The notes: generated by a model from the letters alone, not told the origin. A stretch of DNA of 64,000 bases from Streptomyces atroolivaceus (GCF_000717025.1 NZ_JNXG01000003.1:1-64000), one strand, 5' to 3'. Counted from the first letter of the stretch, positions 47,042 to 56,520 are shown. A program made the numbers and translations.

Positions 47042-47087
47042 GAGGTTGACGAACGTATGTCCTGGCGTGCTGTTCGGCCGCCGGGCG

Positions 47088-47987
47088 CTACTTGACGGCG
47101 CCGGCCATCACCCCGGAGACGAACTGCCGCTGGAAGGCGAAGAACACCGCCAGCGGAATCACCATGGACACGAAGGCGCCGGGCGCCAGCACGTCGATGT
47201 TGTTGCCGAACTGGCGGACCTGCTGCTGGAGGGCCACGGTGATCGGCGGGGACTCCGAGTCCGCGAAGATCAGGGCGACCAGCATGTCGTTCCACACCCA
47301 GAGGAACTGGAAGATCCCGAGCGAGGCGATCGCGGGGCCGCCGAGCGGCATCACGACCCTGGTGAACAGCCTGATCTCGCCCGCACCGTCCAGCCGGGCG
47401 GCCTCCAGCAGTTCACGCGGGATCTCGGCGAAGAAGTTCCTCAGCAGGAAGATGGCGAACGGCAGGCCGAACGCCGTGTGGAACATGATCACACCGAAGG
47501 TCGTCTCGAAGATGCCGATGCTGCCGAAGAGCTCGGACACCGGGATCAGGGCGACCTGCACGGGGACCACCAGCAGCCCCACCACCACCAGGAACCACCA
47601 GTCGCGGCCGGGGAAGTCCATCCAGGCGAAGGCGTAGCCGGCGAAGGAGCCGATGACGACCACCAGGAAGGTGGACGGGACGGTGATCATGACCGTGCTG
47701 AACAGGGAATCGGTGATGGTCGAGTTCTCCAGCAGGCGCTGGTAGTTGTCGAAGGTGAGTTCCGAGGGGGCGGTGAAGATCTTCCACCACCCGGTCGCCG
47801 CGATGTCCTCGGCCCCCCGCAGCGAGGAGAGCAGCAGCCCGATGGTCGGCATCAGCCAGAACAGGGCCACCAGGACGAGGAAGACCCGCATGACGCCACC
47901 GCCCGCCCGGGCGGCGATCCGTGCACCCAGGGACTGCTTGGCCTCTCCGGCCGGCTCGGCCCGTGTCGCGGCCTTGGTCGTGGTCAC
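47088..47987 (-). CDS. Carbohydrate ABC transporter permease (MalG/AglG-like)
   Basis: A 299-residue permease with six membrane helices and the EAA loop ELLEAARLDGAGEIRLFTRVVMPL that docks the ATPase. It belongs to the MalG-type binding-protein-dependent sugar permeases; overall resemblance is to the alpha-glucoside (AglG) group. The start is GTG at 47987 with GGAAGGAGGG upstream, overlapping the stop of the first permease by 4 bases. No ATPase gene is present; in Streptomyces such importers share the multitasking ATPase MsiK. The sugar cannot be decided from sequence. Confidence 0.88.
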   Translation of the reverse strand: MTTTKAATRAEPAGEAKQSLGARIAARAGGGVMRVFLVLVALFWLMPTIGLLLSSLRGAEDIAATGWWKIFTAPSELTFDNYQRLLENSTITDSLFSTVMITVPSTFLVVVIGSFAGYAFAWMDFPGRDWWFLVVVGLLVVPVQVALIPVSELFGSIGIFETTFGVIMFHTAFGLPFAIFLLRNFFAEIPRELLEAARLDGAGEIRLFTRVVMPLGGPAIASLGIFQFLWVWNDMLVALIFADSESPPITVALQQQVRQFGNNIDVLAPGAFVSMVIPLAVFFAFQRQFVSGVMAGAVK

Positions 47988-49357
47988 CGGCGTCCCTCCT
48001 TCCGCATCCGGCGGATGTTGAACAGCATCACCGGGATCACCAGCAGCAGCAGGAGTACGGCGATGGCGCTGCCGACCCCGAGGTCCGCGTCCGTGCCGAA
48101 CGAGGAACGGTACAGCTGGAGGGCCAGGACGTTGGCGTCGTCCTGGGAGGAGCCCGGCGCGATGATGAAGACCAGGTCGAAGATCTTCAGGACGTTGATC
48201 ATCAGAGTGACCAGGACCACCGCCAGCACGGGTGCCAGCATCGGCACCGTGATCCGGCGGAACACCTGCCACTCGTTCGCGCCGTCCACCCGTGCCGCTT
48301 CGAGGAGTTCACGTGGCAGGCCCGCCAGGCCGGCGGCGATCAGCACCATCGCGAACCCGGCCCACATCCAGACGTAGCTGCCGATGATCCCCGGCGTCAC
48401 GAGCGACGGCCCCAGCCAGTCGACGCCGTTGTACGGCTCCCGGAAGTTGTCCGCCGGAAGCCGGAGCTGGGAGCCGTCGGCCGCGGCGGGCAGGGTGAAC
48501 ACCCCGTCCGCTCCGGCGGTCGCCCTGGCGACGACCTTGCCGTCCTTCACCGCTTCGACGGTGATGCCCTTGAGGCCGAGCTCCTTCGGATCGACGACGT
48601 TCGGTTTGCCGCCGCCGCCCTTGGTGAAGTCGAGCCAGGCCGTCCCGGTGATGCCGTCACCGGACCCGGTGGCCGCCTTCGCGGGCTCCGCGTCGTCCGG
48701 CATCTTCGCCGGCACCACACCGACCAGCGGCAGGCTCACCGGTTCACCGGCCCGCACCGCCTCCTTCGTCACGAAGGAACCGCCTCCGCCTGCCTTCAGC
48801 GGATGCACCGGCAGCGGATGTGCCTTGGGGAAGCCCGAGGACTGGGCGAACGTGTCGTGCACGCCGACCGCCACGGCGTTGGCGACCCCGCGCTCCGGCG
48901 CCTGTTCGTACACCAGCCGGAAGATGATGCCCGCGGCCAGCATGGAGATCGCCATCGGCATGAAGACGATCAGCTTGAACGCCGTACCCCACCGGATCCG
49001 CTCGGTGAGCACCGCGAAGATCAGCCCCAGTACGGTGGCGACCGTCGGCGCGAACACGACCCAGATCGCGTTGTTCTTCACCGCCGTCCGGATCGTGTCG
49101 TCCGTGAACAGCGCCTTGTAGTTGTCGAGCCCCGCGAAACCGGTGCCGGACTGGTCGAGGAACGAGCGGTAGACGGAGTACACGATCGGATAGACGACGA
49201 GGGAGCCGAGCAGCACCAGGGCCGGCAGCAGGAACGCCGCCGCGACCGCCTTCCGGGTGCCGGTCACGCTTCCGCGCGGGCGCTTGCCCGAGCCCGTGTC
49301 AGGACGCTTGTCGGCAGGAGGCGCACTTCCGGCGCCTCCCGCTGTCGCTGTGGTCAC
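47984..49357 (-). CDS. Carbohydrate ABC permease with large extracellular insertion (AglF-like)
   Basis: A 457-residue permease of the MalF type, about 150 residues longer than the common 300. TM helices at about 36-60, 92-118 and 126-148 are followed by an extracellular insertion (about 152-300) and then the remaining helices with the EAA loop GLPRELLEAARVDGANEWQVF. The insertion includes ITGTAWLDF...LGLKGITVEAVKDGKVVARATAGADGVFTLP, which resembles a Cna-B/SdrD-B-like beta fold. It may contact the binding protein or the wall. It is located 4 bases downstream of the lipoprotein gene and coupled to the second permease. Confidence 0.87.
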   Translation of the reverse strand: MTTATAGGAGSAPPADKRPDTGSGKRPRGSVTGTRKAVAAAFLLPALVLLGSLVVYPIVYSVYRSFLDQSGTGFAGLDNYKALFTDDTIRTAVKNNAIWVVFAPTVATVLGLIFAVLTERIRWGTAFKLIVFMPMAISMLAAGIIFRLVYEQAPERGVANAVAVGVHDTFAQSSGFPKAHPLPVHPLKAGGGGSFVTKEAVRAGEPVSLPLVGVVPAKMPDDAEPAKAATGSGDGITGTAWLDFTKGGGGKPNVVDPKELGLKGITVEAVKDGKVVARATAGADGVFTLPAAADGSQLRLPADNFREPYNGVDWLGPSLVTPGIIGSYVWMWAGFAMVLIAAGLAGLPRELLEAARVDGANEWQVFRRITVPMLAPVLAVVLVTLMINVLKIFDLVFIIAPGSSQDDANVLALQLYRSSFGTDADLGVGSAIAVLLLLLVIPVMLFNIRRMRKEGRR

Positions 49358-49361
49358 GCCG

Positions 49362-50726
49362 TCAGCTCGTGTACGCCTTGGCCGCGTCGGACTCCAGTTT
49401 CGCTTGAGCCCCCGCGATGTCCTTCGGGTTCTTCAGGAAGTCCTGGAGGGTCTTCCACTCACCCTTCCCGGGCGTCCCGCCGAACGACTGCGGGGCCTGG
49501 TCGGACATGTCGAACCGGACGTCGTCACCGGCGGCGATCAGCGCCTCGGCGATCTTGCGCTGCACGTCGTTCGGGTACGCGGCCGCGTCCAGGGCCTTGT
49601 TGGGCGAGATGAACCCGCCCGCCTCGGCCCAGATCTTCGCCGCGTCGGTCGAGGCGAGCCAGGTCAGCAGCGCCTGGGCACCCTTGCTGTCCTTGAGCGC
49701 CACCGCCGCGTCGCCGCCGGTCACCACGGGGGACTCCGCGCCGACCGCCGGGAACGGGAACACCTTGGCGTCCGTGCCGATCTTCGCCTCGGTCTGCGCG
49801 ATGTTGATGGAGACGAAGTCGCCCTCGAACACCATCGCGCCCTTGGGCTGGTCACCGCCGGTGAACGTCTGGGTGACCGATACCGGGAACTCGGTCTGCA
49901 GCGCGCCGTCGGCCCCGCCGGAGATCAGGCTCGGCTTGCCGAAGAGCTCGGCGAGCGTGGTCAGGGCGTCCTTGACGGACGGGTCCGTCCACTTGATCTC
50001 GTGCTTGGCCAGCTGGTCGTACTTCTCCGGGCCGGCCTGGGAGAGATAGACGTTCTCGAACCAGTCGGTGAGCGTCCAGCCGTCCGCGCCGCCGACCGAG
50101 ACCGGGGTGACTCCGGAGGCGGAGACCGTCTCGGCCGTGGCCATGAAGTCCTTCCAGGTCTTCGGCTCGCTCGCGCCCGCGTTCTCGAACGCCTTGGCGT
50201 TGTACCAGACCAGGGACTTGTTGGCGGCCTTGAAGTAGACGCCGTACTGGGTGCCGTCGACCGCGCCGAGGTCCTGCCAGACCTTCGCGTAGTTCTTGCT
50301 CAGCTGGGCCTTCGCCTCCGGCCCCACCGGCTTGGCCCACTTCTTGGCCACGGCCTGCTGGATCGCGCCCACCTGCGGGATCATCGCGACGTCCGGGGGC
50401 TGGCCGCCCGCTATCTTCGTACCGAGGAAGTTGACGATCGGGTCCTGCGCCGGGACGAAGGTGACCGTGGCACCCGTCCGCTTCTCGAACTCGCCGAGGA
50501 CCTTGGTGAAGTTGGCCTGCTCGGGCCCGGTCCAGACCGCTGCCACCGATATCTTCTCGCCGTCGAGCTTCGGCAGAGTGACGCTCGACGGGCTGTCCTC
50601 GCCCTTGCCCGGGCCCTCGCCCGCCTTGTCCTTCCCGGCGCCGTCGTCACCGCAGCCGGTGAGGGCCAGCGCCCCGATCGCGGTGAACACCAGTGCGGCC
50701 CTACGCATTCGAAGGGTTGTGCGCAT
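49362..50726 (-). CDS. Extracellular sugar-binding lipoprotein (AglE-like)
   Basis: A 454-residue solute-binding lipoprotein. The signal peptide ends in lipobox LTGC with lipidated Cys25, followed by an acidic/Gly-rich linker and a type 1 extracellular sugar-binding domain (VAAVWTGPEQANFTKVLGEF, GGQPPDVAMIPQVGAIQ, NKSLVWYNAKAFENAG). General resemblance is to alpha-glucoside-binding AglE-type proteins, with moderate certainty. It is the first gene of a three-gene importer operon. ATG 50726 is used; ATG 50708 is also possible. The upstream 245 bases presumably carry the promoter. Confidence 0.88.
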   Translation of the reverse strand: MRTTLRMRRAALVFTAIGALALTGCGDDGAGKDKAGEGPGKGEDSPSSVTLPKLDGEKISVAAVWTGPEQANFTKVLGEFEKRTGATVTFVPAQDPIVNFLGTKIAGGQPPDVAMIPQVGAIQQAVAKKWAKPVGPEAKAQLSKNYAKVWQDLGAVDGTQYGVYFKAANKSLVWYNAKAFENAGASEPKTWKDFMATAETVSASGVTPVSVGGADGWTLTDWFENVYLSQAGPEKYDQLAKHEIKWTDPSVKDALTTLAELFGKPSLISGGADGALQTEFPVSVTQTFTGGDQPKGAMVFEGDFVSINIAQTEAKIGTDAKVFPFPAVGAESPVVTGGDAAVALKDSKGAQALLTWLASTDAAKIWAEAGGFISPNKALDAAAYPNDVQRKIAEALIAAGDDVRFDMSDQAPQSFGGTPGKGEWKTLQDFLKNPKDIAGAQAKLESDAAKAYTS

Positions 50727-50971
50727 CCCTGCCCCGTCTCTCCTGCGCGCGCATGAGAGTGACCGCACCAACGGTGGGACCTCGCGGTGCCGTTCACGTC
50801 TCACATCGTGCGGTTCACATCGTCCGTGCGCACAGTCCTATGCCCGGTGCCCCGGAGCCGCAATACCGCTTCCCACGTCAACTCCGTGATCGTGATGGGC
50901 TCGTGACGTCGGTCCGGGACGAGCCGGGGGCCGTTCCGGCCGGCCCGGAGAGCGGCGCCCGGGTGCCGGGC
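50727..50971. promoter_or_regulatory. Upstream region of the sugar importer operon
   Basis: 245 bases between the lipoprotein start and the end of the FHA/FtsK-like gene (same strand). It must contain the importer promoter, and a GCCCGG-GTG-CCGGGC hairpin near 50957-50971 could end the FHA gene transcript. I see no convincing LacI-type operator palindrome. Confidence 0.4.
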
Positions 50972-53900
50972 CTACGGAATCAGCGGCGGGAGCGGCTCGG
51001 CGTTCACCGAACGGGCGGCCCTCTCCAGGGCGCTGGCCAGCAGGGCGAGGTCGGTGGGGCCGTTGCCCAGCTCGCGGACCGGACGGCGGGCAGGCGGGTC
51101 GCCCATCCGCTCCCACTCCAGCGGTACGACGACGGGGCGCAGGGTCGCCGTGCGCGGGATACGGCCGGTGACCCGGCCGCCCTGGAACGGCGTCACCCGG
51201 CCGTCCGGATGCCCCAGGCGTCCCCGGCCCGGCGCGGCCTCGTCCGGGGACGGCGGGACGACGGGCGGGTCGAGCACGATGCGCAGCCGCGCGCCCCGGG
51301 CCAGCTCCGTGTCCTCGGTGCGGTCCGGGCGGGCGGACGTGGCGACCAGATGGACGCCGAGGCGCCCGCCGTCCCTGGCCACGGCCTCCAGCACCCGGAC
51401 GACGGAACCGGCGGACGGGCGGCCGGGGCTGCCGAGCGCCGGCGCGACCAGGGCGTCGAAGTCATCGGCCAGGACGACCAGCCGGGGGAGGGGGGAGGGT
51501 CCGGGATCCGCCGGGCGGGCTGCGGCGGGCCGCAGCCGCAGAGTGCCGGTGGCAGGCGATTCGAGGTCACCGCGCTGCTCGGCGGCGCTGCCGGGGCGAC
51601 GGCCGGTGGGTGCCCGTGACTCCTCGTACCGCGCGTGCCACTCGGCGAAGTCCAGCGAGCCGAGCAGCTCCGCCCGGCGCTTCAGCTCGCCGCCCAGCGC
51701 CTGTGCGAACTCCCGCATCCGTACGGGGTCGGAGGCCACCAGGTGCGTGAAGGCGTGCGGCAGCTCCGTACAGGGACGCAGCCCCTCACCGCGCTCACCG
51801 CCCGCCCCGTCGATGAGGAGGATGCCGAGCCGGTCGGGACGGGCGGCGGACGCCAGGGAGGCGGCGACGGCGCGCAGCAGCTCCGTGCGGCCGCTGCCCG
51901 TGGGCCCCTCGATCAGCAGATGCGGCCCTTCGTCGGCGAGATCGACGGAGAGCGCGCCCCGGGGGCCGGCACCGAGCACGACCACGGGTCGTCCCGCGAG
52001 CCCGGAGGACGGGCCCGTGGCTCCGGGGTCCATGCTTCCGCTCCGGCTCCGCTGCGCGCCGATCCGTGCGGAGCCCGTCCCGGCCGCAGGGGGGTAGGCG
52101 GAGGTGCCCGAGCCCGAACTGGTGGGTCCGCTGCCCCGGAAGGGGGTGCGCCCCGACTCGGGGGACTCACGCTGTGTGCCCACCCGGGGCCCGGTGCTCA
52201 GGGTGCGGCCGGATCCCTTCGGGTCCAGGTCCCCGGCGCCGGACGCGGCCGTGCGCACCGTCGCGCCCGGCTGGGTCTCCGCCGTGGAGGCCCAGCGCGC
52301 CATCAGCGAGGCCGGTGTGGCCCTGGCGAGGCCCAGTTCGTCCAGCAGCCGGGCGGAGGGAGGAAGGGCCGCGGCCATGGGCCTGCCGGGCAGGGGGGCC
52401 GCGCCCTCGTCGCGCAGTGGGGCCAGGGCGCGTCCGAACCTCTCGGCCCAGGCCGCCGACACGGCGTCCACGGTGGCGACGGTGCCGTGGCCCGCCGCCT
52501 GGCCGCCCGCCGTGCGCAGCAGCCGCAGCGCGGTCGCCACGTCGCCGCTCAGCATGGCGACCGCACCGCACTCGCGGAAGGCGATCGAGGCCCGGCACGC
52601 GGTGTCGTAGGTCGCGGCGACCGGGGAGGTCGGGGAGGCGGCCGGGGTCTCGGCCAGGCAGATCAGGTGGATCCCGGTCGCGGCTCCGGCGCCCGCCAGC
52701 CCGGCCGTGATCTCGCGCAGGGCCGCGGAGCCGGGATCGCCGTCGACGATCACCACGGTGTACGGCCCGGTGTGGCGGTGGGCCGCCTCGGCGACGGAGG
52801 CCCGGTCGGCGCTCGCCCAGCCGGGGCCGAGCGGCCCGTCCTCCATGCGGCGGACCAGCTCCGCCGCGCGGGCGCCCGCCTGTTCCCGGTCGTACGCGAG
52901 GAGGAGGCGGCAGTCCTGGCCGTGCATGGGGCGCAGATGGGGCAGCCAGCCGAGCCAGGACCACTCGCGCCGCCGCTCCTCCGGGCTCCGGGCCCGGTCC
53001 GTGCTGATCAGCACGATCTCCAGGTCGAAGGGGGAGTGCAGCGCGGCGAGCTGCGCCACCGTCGAGCGGGCGAGTCCGGACAGCCGGGCCCGGGGGCCCG
53101 CGAGCCCGAGCGAGCCGGCCTCCCGCAGCCCCACGGTCACCGGCACGGCGGGCAGGTCGGCCCGCTCGGTCGTCCCGAGCCGTACGACCAGGGCCTCGGG
53201 GTGCGCGGTGTCCCGCTCCCACAGACGGGGGCCGGGACCGAGCGCGGTGAGGAGCACGGTTGCCGGGTCCGGCCAGGTGCCGGCCGGGGCGGAGGGGGAG
53301 CGTAGGGGCACGGAGGGGGCGTGCGGTGCGGACGAGGGATCCGGATCCGCCGGCGGCCCGCCGGCCGGTGTCGCGTGAGCCTGCTCCCCCTTGCCGCCTT
53401 TGAGCCGTCGCGCCCAGGCGCCTATGCCGCCGCGCCTGGGGGGCTCGCCGTGGGCGAGCGCGGAGCCGCGGCCGTGGGTGACCTGCGGAAAGGGTTCGCC
53501 TCCGTGCGCGTCGTGGCCGGACGGGCCGTCGTCGTAGGCATCGAGGGTGCCGCCCCCGGCGGGGGAGGGGCCGTAGGCGTGGCCGTGTTCCCCGGTGTCG
53601 GCCGGGGCAGGATCGGGCTCTCCGGGTACGCCGCCCGCCGCCTCCGCGCGTGCCACCCGCAGATGACCCTCGCCGTCCGGCGTCGTCGTCAGCGTGGGCG
53701 TACGGGTGCCGGGCGTGAGCCGGAGCGCGGATTCGCCGAGCCGGAGCAGGGCACCCGGGGCCAGCCGGACAGGGCGGTCGCCGATTTCCGTGCCGTCCAG
53801 GGAGGTGCCGTTGGTGGAGCCCAGATCGGCGACGGACACCCGGCCGTCGTCGGAGACCGTCACGGCGCAGTGCAGGCGCGAGACGTCGGGGTCGTCGAGC

Positions 53901-54292
53901 GGGACGTCGGCCTCCGCGGAGCGGCCGATCCGGATCTGTCCGCCGTGCAGCAGGTGGACGCCGCCGGCATCCGGCCCCGCGATCACGTGCAGCCGCGCGG
54001 GAACGGCGTCGTCGGCCGCCTCGTCGTCGCCGGGCACCTGGAGCGAGAGCACCGTGCCGTCCACGAGGGGTGGCTCGCCCAGGGCGCAGCGCTGCGGGTC
54101 GAGGCGCTCGCGCCCGGCGTACAGCACGGTGGCGCCGCCGCCCAGGGAGCCCTCCGGGCCGGCGACCGCGGCGGCCAGGCCGGAGGCGACGGCCGCGAGG
54201 GCCGTCCCGGCGGGCGCGGTCACGAGCACGTCGCAGGTGCGCGCCGGGGTCTGGCCGCTGCGCGGCGCGAGGACGGTCAGCCGGATCTGCAT
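50972..54292 (-). CDS. Ubiquitin-like/FHA/FtsK-SpoIIIE-like protein
   Basis: A 1106-residue soluble protein. Residues 1-90 resemble the YukD/EccD-type ubiquitin-like fold (DVLVTAPAGTALAAVASGLA...LGEPPLVDGTVLSL). Residues 105-195 form an FHA phosphothreonine-binding domain with all key residues (IRIGRSAEADV, SRLHC, DLGSTNGTSLDG). After a 200-residue disordered Pro/Gly linker come two FtsK/EccC-like AAA modules. The first has no Walker A (LAGPRARLSGLARS). The second has GPTGSGRTELL (Arg in place of the Walker Lys, near 800) and VLADDFDAL as Walker B. ATPase activity is therefore doubtful. No membrane segments are seen. Divergent kinases pkaA/pkaB are likely partners. Confidence 0.86.
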   Translation of the reverse strand: MQIRLTVLAPRSGQTPARTCDVLVTAPAGTALAAVASGLAAAVAGPEGSLGGGATVLYAGRERLDPQRCALGEPPLVDGTVLSLQVPGDDEAADDAVPARLHVIAGPDAGGVHLLHGGQIRIGRSAEADVPLDDPDVSRLHCAVTVSDDGRVSVADLGSTNGTSLDGTEIGDRPVRLAPGALLRLGESALRLTPGTRTPTLTTTPDGEGHLRVARAEAAGGVPGEPDPAPADTGEHGHAYGPSPAGGGTLDAYDDGPSGHDAHGGEPFPQVTHGRGSALAHGEPPRRGGIGAWARRLKGGKGEQAHATPAGGPPADPDPSSAPHAPSVPLRSPSAPAGTWPDPATVLLTALGPGPRLWERDTAHPEALVVRLGTTERADLPAVPVTVGLREAGSLGLAGPRARLSGLARSTVAQLAALHSPFDLEIVLISTDRARSPEERRREWSWLGWLPHLRPMHGQDCRLLLAYDREQAGARAAELVRRMEDGPLGPGWASADRASVAEAAHRHTGPYTVVIVDGDPGSAALREITAGLAGAGAATGIHLICLAETPAASPTSPVAATYDTACRASIAFRECGAVAMLSGDVATALRLLRTAGGQAAGHGTVATVDAVSAAWAERFGRALAPLRDEGAAPLPGRPMAAALPPSARLLDELGLARATPASLMARWASTAETQPGATVRTAASGAGDLDPKGSGRTLSTGPRVGTQRESPESGRTPFRGSGPTSSGSGTSAYPPAAGTGSARIGAQRSRSGSMDPGATGPSSGLAGRPVVVLGAGPRGALSVDLADEGPHLLIEGPTGSGRTELLRAVAASLASAARPDRLGILLIDGAGGERGEGLRPCTELPHAFTHLVASDPVRMREFAQALGGELKRRAELLGSLDFAEWHARYEESRAPTGRRPGSAAEQRGDLESPATGTLRLRPAAARPADPGPSPLPRLVVLADDFDALVAPALGSPGRPSAGSVVRVLEAVARDGGRLGVHLVATSARPDRTEDTELARGARLRIVLDPPVVPPSPDEAAPGRGRLGHPDGRVTPFQGGRVTGRIPRTATLRPVVVPLEWERMGDPPARRPVRELGNGPTDLALLASALERAARSVNAEPLPPLIP

Positions 54293-54720
54293 CGCCGTCA
54301 GCGGTCCCTTCTGCGCGGGGTGCCCGGCAGGGGAAATGCCCTGTGATTCCCCCCACCCGGCACGGACGCGTCGTCCGGTACAGGTCGTCACGGAGTGTGA
54401 GGCTCCCGACCTCACAGTTCTGTGCTGGAGGCATCCTCGCACCTGACACCGACAACACGCCCGGGGGTGGCCGCTTAGTGATCTTGAATGGCCGAGTGTG
54501 GGCGTAAAAGTGCCTGCTTGGTCCTGCCGGGGAGGTGCTGCACACTCGTTCGGCAACCAACTCTTCCGTGTCTGCGTCTTCCCGGTCCTCCCGTGTCCAC
54601 AGCGGCAACACGGCCGGCGGACGACCCGCCGGTCGCCCGTACGGCGGCATTAGAGTGGGCCGGAACATCCGGGCGGGCCGGGGGGACCGCAAGCACAACG
54701 ATCAGCAGGGAGCGCATGAC
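54293..54720. promoter_or_regulatory. Divergent promoter region FHA/FtsK-like gene and pkaA
   Basis: 428 bases without a gene. For pkaA, a TAGAGT (54651-54656) matches the Streptomyces -10 consensus and lies 64 bases before the GTG start, followed by an AGGGAG ribosome binding site. The left part, 54293-54480, carries the leader of the FHA gene; several short GC-rich inverted repeats occur but none stands out. Confidence 0.55.
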
Positions 54721-56373
54721 GTGCGGCCGGTAGGCAGCAAGTACCTGCTCGAGGAGCCGCTCGGACGCGGCGCCACGGGCACCGTCTGGCGAGCCCGCCA
54801 GCGGGAGACCGCGGGCGCCGAGGCGGCCGTCGCCGGGCAGCCCGGCGAGACCGTTGCGATCAAGGTGCTCAAGGAGGAGCTCGCCAACGACGCGGATGTC
54901 GTGATGCGGTTCCTGCGCGAGCGCTCTGTGCTGCTGCGGCTCACCCACGCGAACATCGTGCGCACCCGGGACCTCGTCGTCGAGGGCGATCTCCTCGCCC
55001 TGGTGATGGACCTGATCGACGGCCCGGACCTGCACCGTTATCTCCGTGAGAACGGTCCGCTCACCCCCGTCGCCGCCGCGCTGCTCACCGCCCAGATCGC
55101 GGACGCGCTGGCAGCCAGCCATGCCGACGGTGTCGTGCACCGCGACCTGAAGCCCGCCAACGTGCTGCTCGACGAGCGCGACGGCGGCATGACGCCGATG
55201 CTCACCGACTTCGGCATCGCGCGCCTCGCGGACTCCCCGGGGCTGACCCGGACCCATGAGTTCGTCGGTACGCCCGCCTACGTGGCGCCCGAGTCCGCCG
55301 AGGGCCGTCCGCAGACCTCCGCCGTGGACATCTACGGCGCGGGCATCCTGCTGTACGAGCTGGTCACCGGCCGTCCGCCGTTCGCCGGGGGCACCGCGCT
55401 GGAGGTCCTGCACCGGCACCTGAGCGAGGAGCCCCGGCGCCCCAGCACCGTCCCCGAGCCGCTGTGGACGGTCATAGAGCGCTGCCTGCGCAAGGACCCG
55501 GACCAGCGTCCCAGCGCCGTGAACCTCGCCCGTGCGCTGCGTACCGTCGGCGCGGGCATCGGCGTGCACGCGAACTCCGCGCAGATCGCCGCCGCCGAGG
55601 GGGTCGGCGCCCTGCTCGCCCCCGACCCGGCGCCCGCCGCCGTCCCGGAGACCCCGGGTGCGGCCGACCCGACCCAGGTGCTGCCGAGCAACGCCGGCTC
55701 GTACGACCCGGCGGCCCCGACCAGCGTGATGCAGCAGACCCCGGGCGGGGGCGGCCAGGCGGACCCGACCGCGATGATGCCGCCCGTACCGCCGCGTCCC
55801 GACGGCCCTCCGCGCCCCGACGAGCCGCACCCCTGGCAGTCACAGCTCAGGGCCGCCCGGGACCGCAACGAGCAGACCCAGGTCCAGTACCTCGACCCGA
55901 ACCAGGACCCGCTGCGCCGCCGCCCTCAGCGTCAGCAGCCGCAGCAGGACCAGCCGCCCCGGCGCGACGCCCAGCAGTACCCGCAGCAGGGCCGGCCGCC
56001 TCAGCGCCAGCAGCAGCATCCGCAGCAGCAGCCCCAGCGCTACCAGCCGCAGCAGCAGCAGCAGCGGCCGCCGCAGCGGCAGCAGTACGCGCCCCCGCAG
56101 CAGCCCGCGCCGCAGCCGCCGGCGCCGCGCCAGCCCAGGCAGCGCAGCGCCAACCCGATGCGCATCCCGGGCCTCGGCTGCCTCAAGGGGTGCCTCTTCT
56201 CGGTCGTGCTGCTGATCGTCGCCGCCTGGCTGATCTGGGAGCTGACCCCGCTCCAGGACTGGATCGCCCAGGGCCAGAGCTTCTGGGACGCCATAGGGGA
56301 CGGCATCAGCAACGTCACGGACTGGTTCAACGAGCTCGGCGGGAGCAGCTCCGGCGGCACAACCGGCCAGTAA
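54721..56373 (+). CDS. pkaA: Serine/threonine protein kinase PkaA-like
   Basis: A 550-residue Hanks-type kinase. The glycine loop is LGRGATGTVW (14-23), ATP Lys48 in VAIKVL, catalytic HRDLKPAN (140-147), DFGIAR, and APE motif GTPAYVAPE. The kinase domain ends near 275. A linker holds a Gln/Pro/Arg-rich tract (about 400-475). A single hydrophobic segment lies near 490-515 (GCLFSVVLLIVAAWLIWEL), then a short extracellular tail; there are no PASTA repeats. Position (FHA/FtsK gene, pkaA, pkaB, prfB) matches S. coelicolor pkaA as recalled. The start is GTG 54721; the frame is open further upstream without similarity. Confidence 0.9.
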   Translation: MRPVGSKYLLEEPLGRGATGTVWRARQRETAGAEAAVAGQPGETVAIKVLKEELANDADVVMRFLRERSVLLRLTHANIVRTRDLVVEGDLLALVMDLIDGPDLHRYLRENGPLTPVAAALLTAQIADALAASHADGVVHRDLKPANVLLDERDGGMTPMLTDFGIARLADSPGLTRTHEFVGTPAYVAPESAEGRPQTSAVDIYGAGILLYELVTGRPPFAGGTALEVLHRHLSEEPRRPSTVPEPLWTVIERCLRKDPDQRPSAVNLARALRTVGAGIGVHANSAQIAAAEGVGALLAPDPAPAAVPETPGAADPTQVLPSNAGSYDPAAPTSVMQQTPGGGGQADPTAMMPPVPPRPDGPPRPDEPHPWQSQLRAARDRNEQTQVQYLDPNQDPLRRRPQRQQPQQDQPPRRDAQQYPQQGRPPQRQQQHPQQQPQRYQPQQQQQRPPQRQQYAPPQQPAPQPPAPRQPRQRSANPMRIPGLGCLKGCLFSVVLLIVAAWLIWELTPLQDWIAQGQSFWDAIGDGISNVTDWFNELGGSSSGGTTGQ

Positions 56374-56398
56374 CAGTCAACACTCTGTTTCTTTGTCG

Positions 56399-56429
56399 AC
56401 TTCTGCGGGCTCAATTCGCCCGCAGAAGT
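56399..56429 (+). terminator. Terminator after pkaA
   Basis: A perfect 12-bp inverted repeat (56399-56410 with 56418-56429) with a 7-base loop starts 26 bases after the pkaA stop. It suggests that pkaB has its own promoter in the following 90 bases or depends on read-through. Confidence 0.87.
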
Positions 56430-56520
56430 GAAGGTTGGCACCGTCCAGGGCACGCAGTACCCCGTTCGCCGCGTAACTTTGTCGACCGGGGGGTCAACGC
56501 CAGCCGCTGAGGGAGCAGTC

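Noticed and set aside
50972..54292. Type VII secretion EccC ATPase
   Set aside because: No membrane helices, Walker Lys missing, and no EsxA/B, EccB, EccD or mycosin genes in the window.
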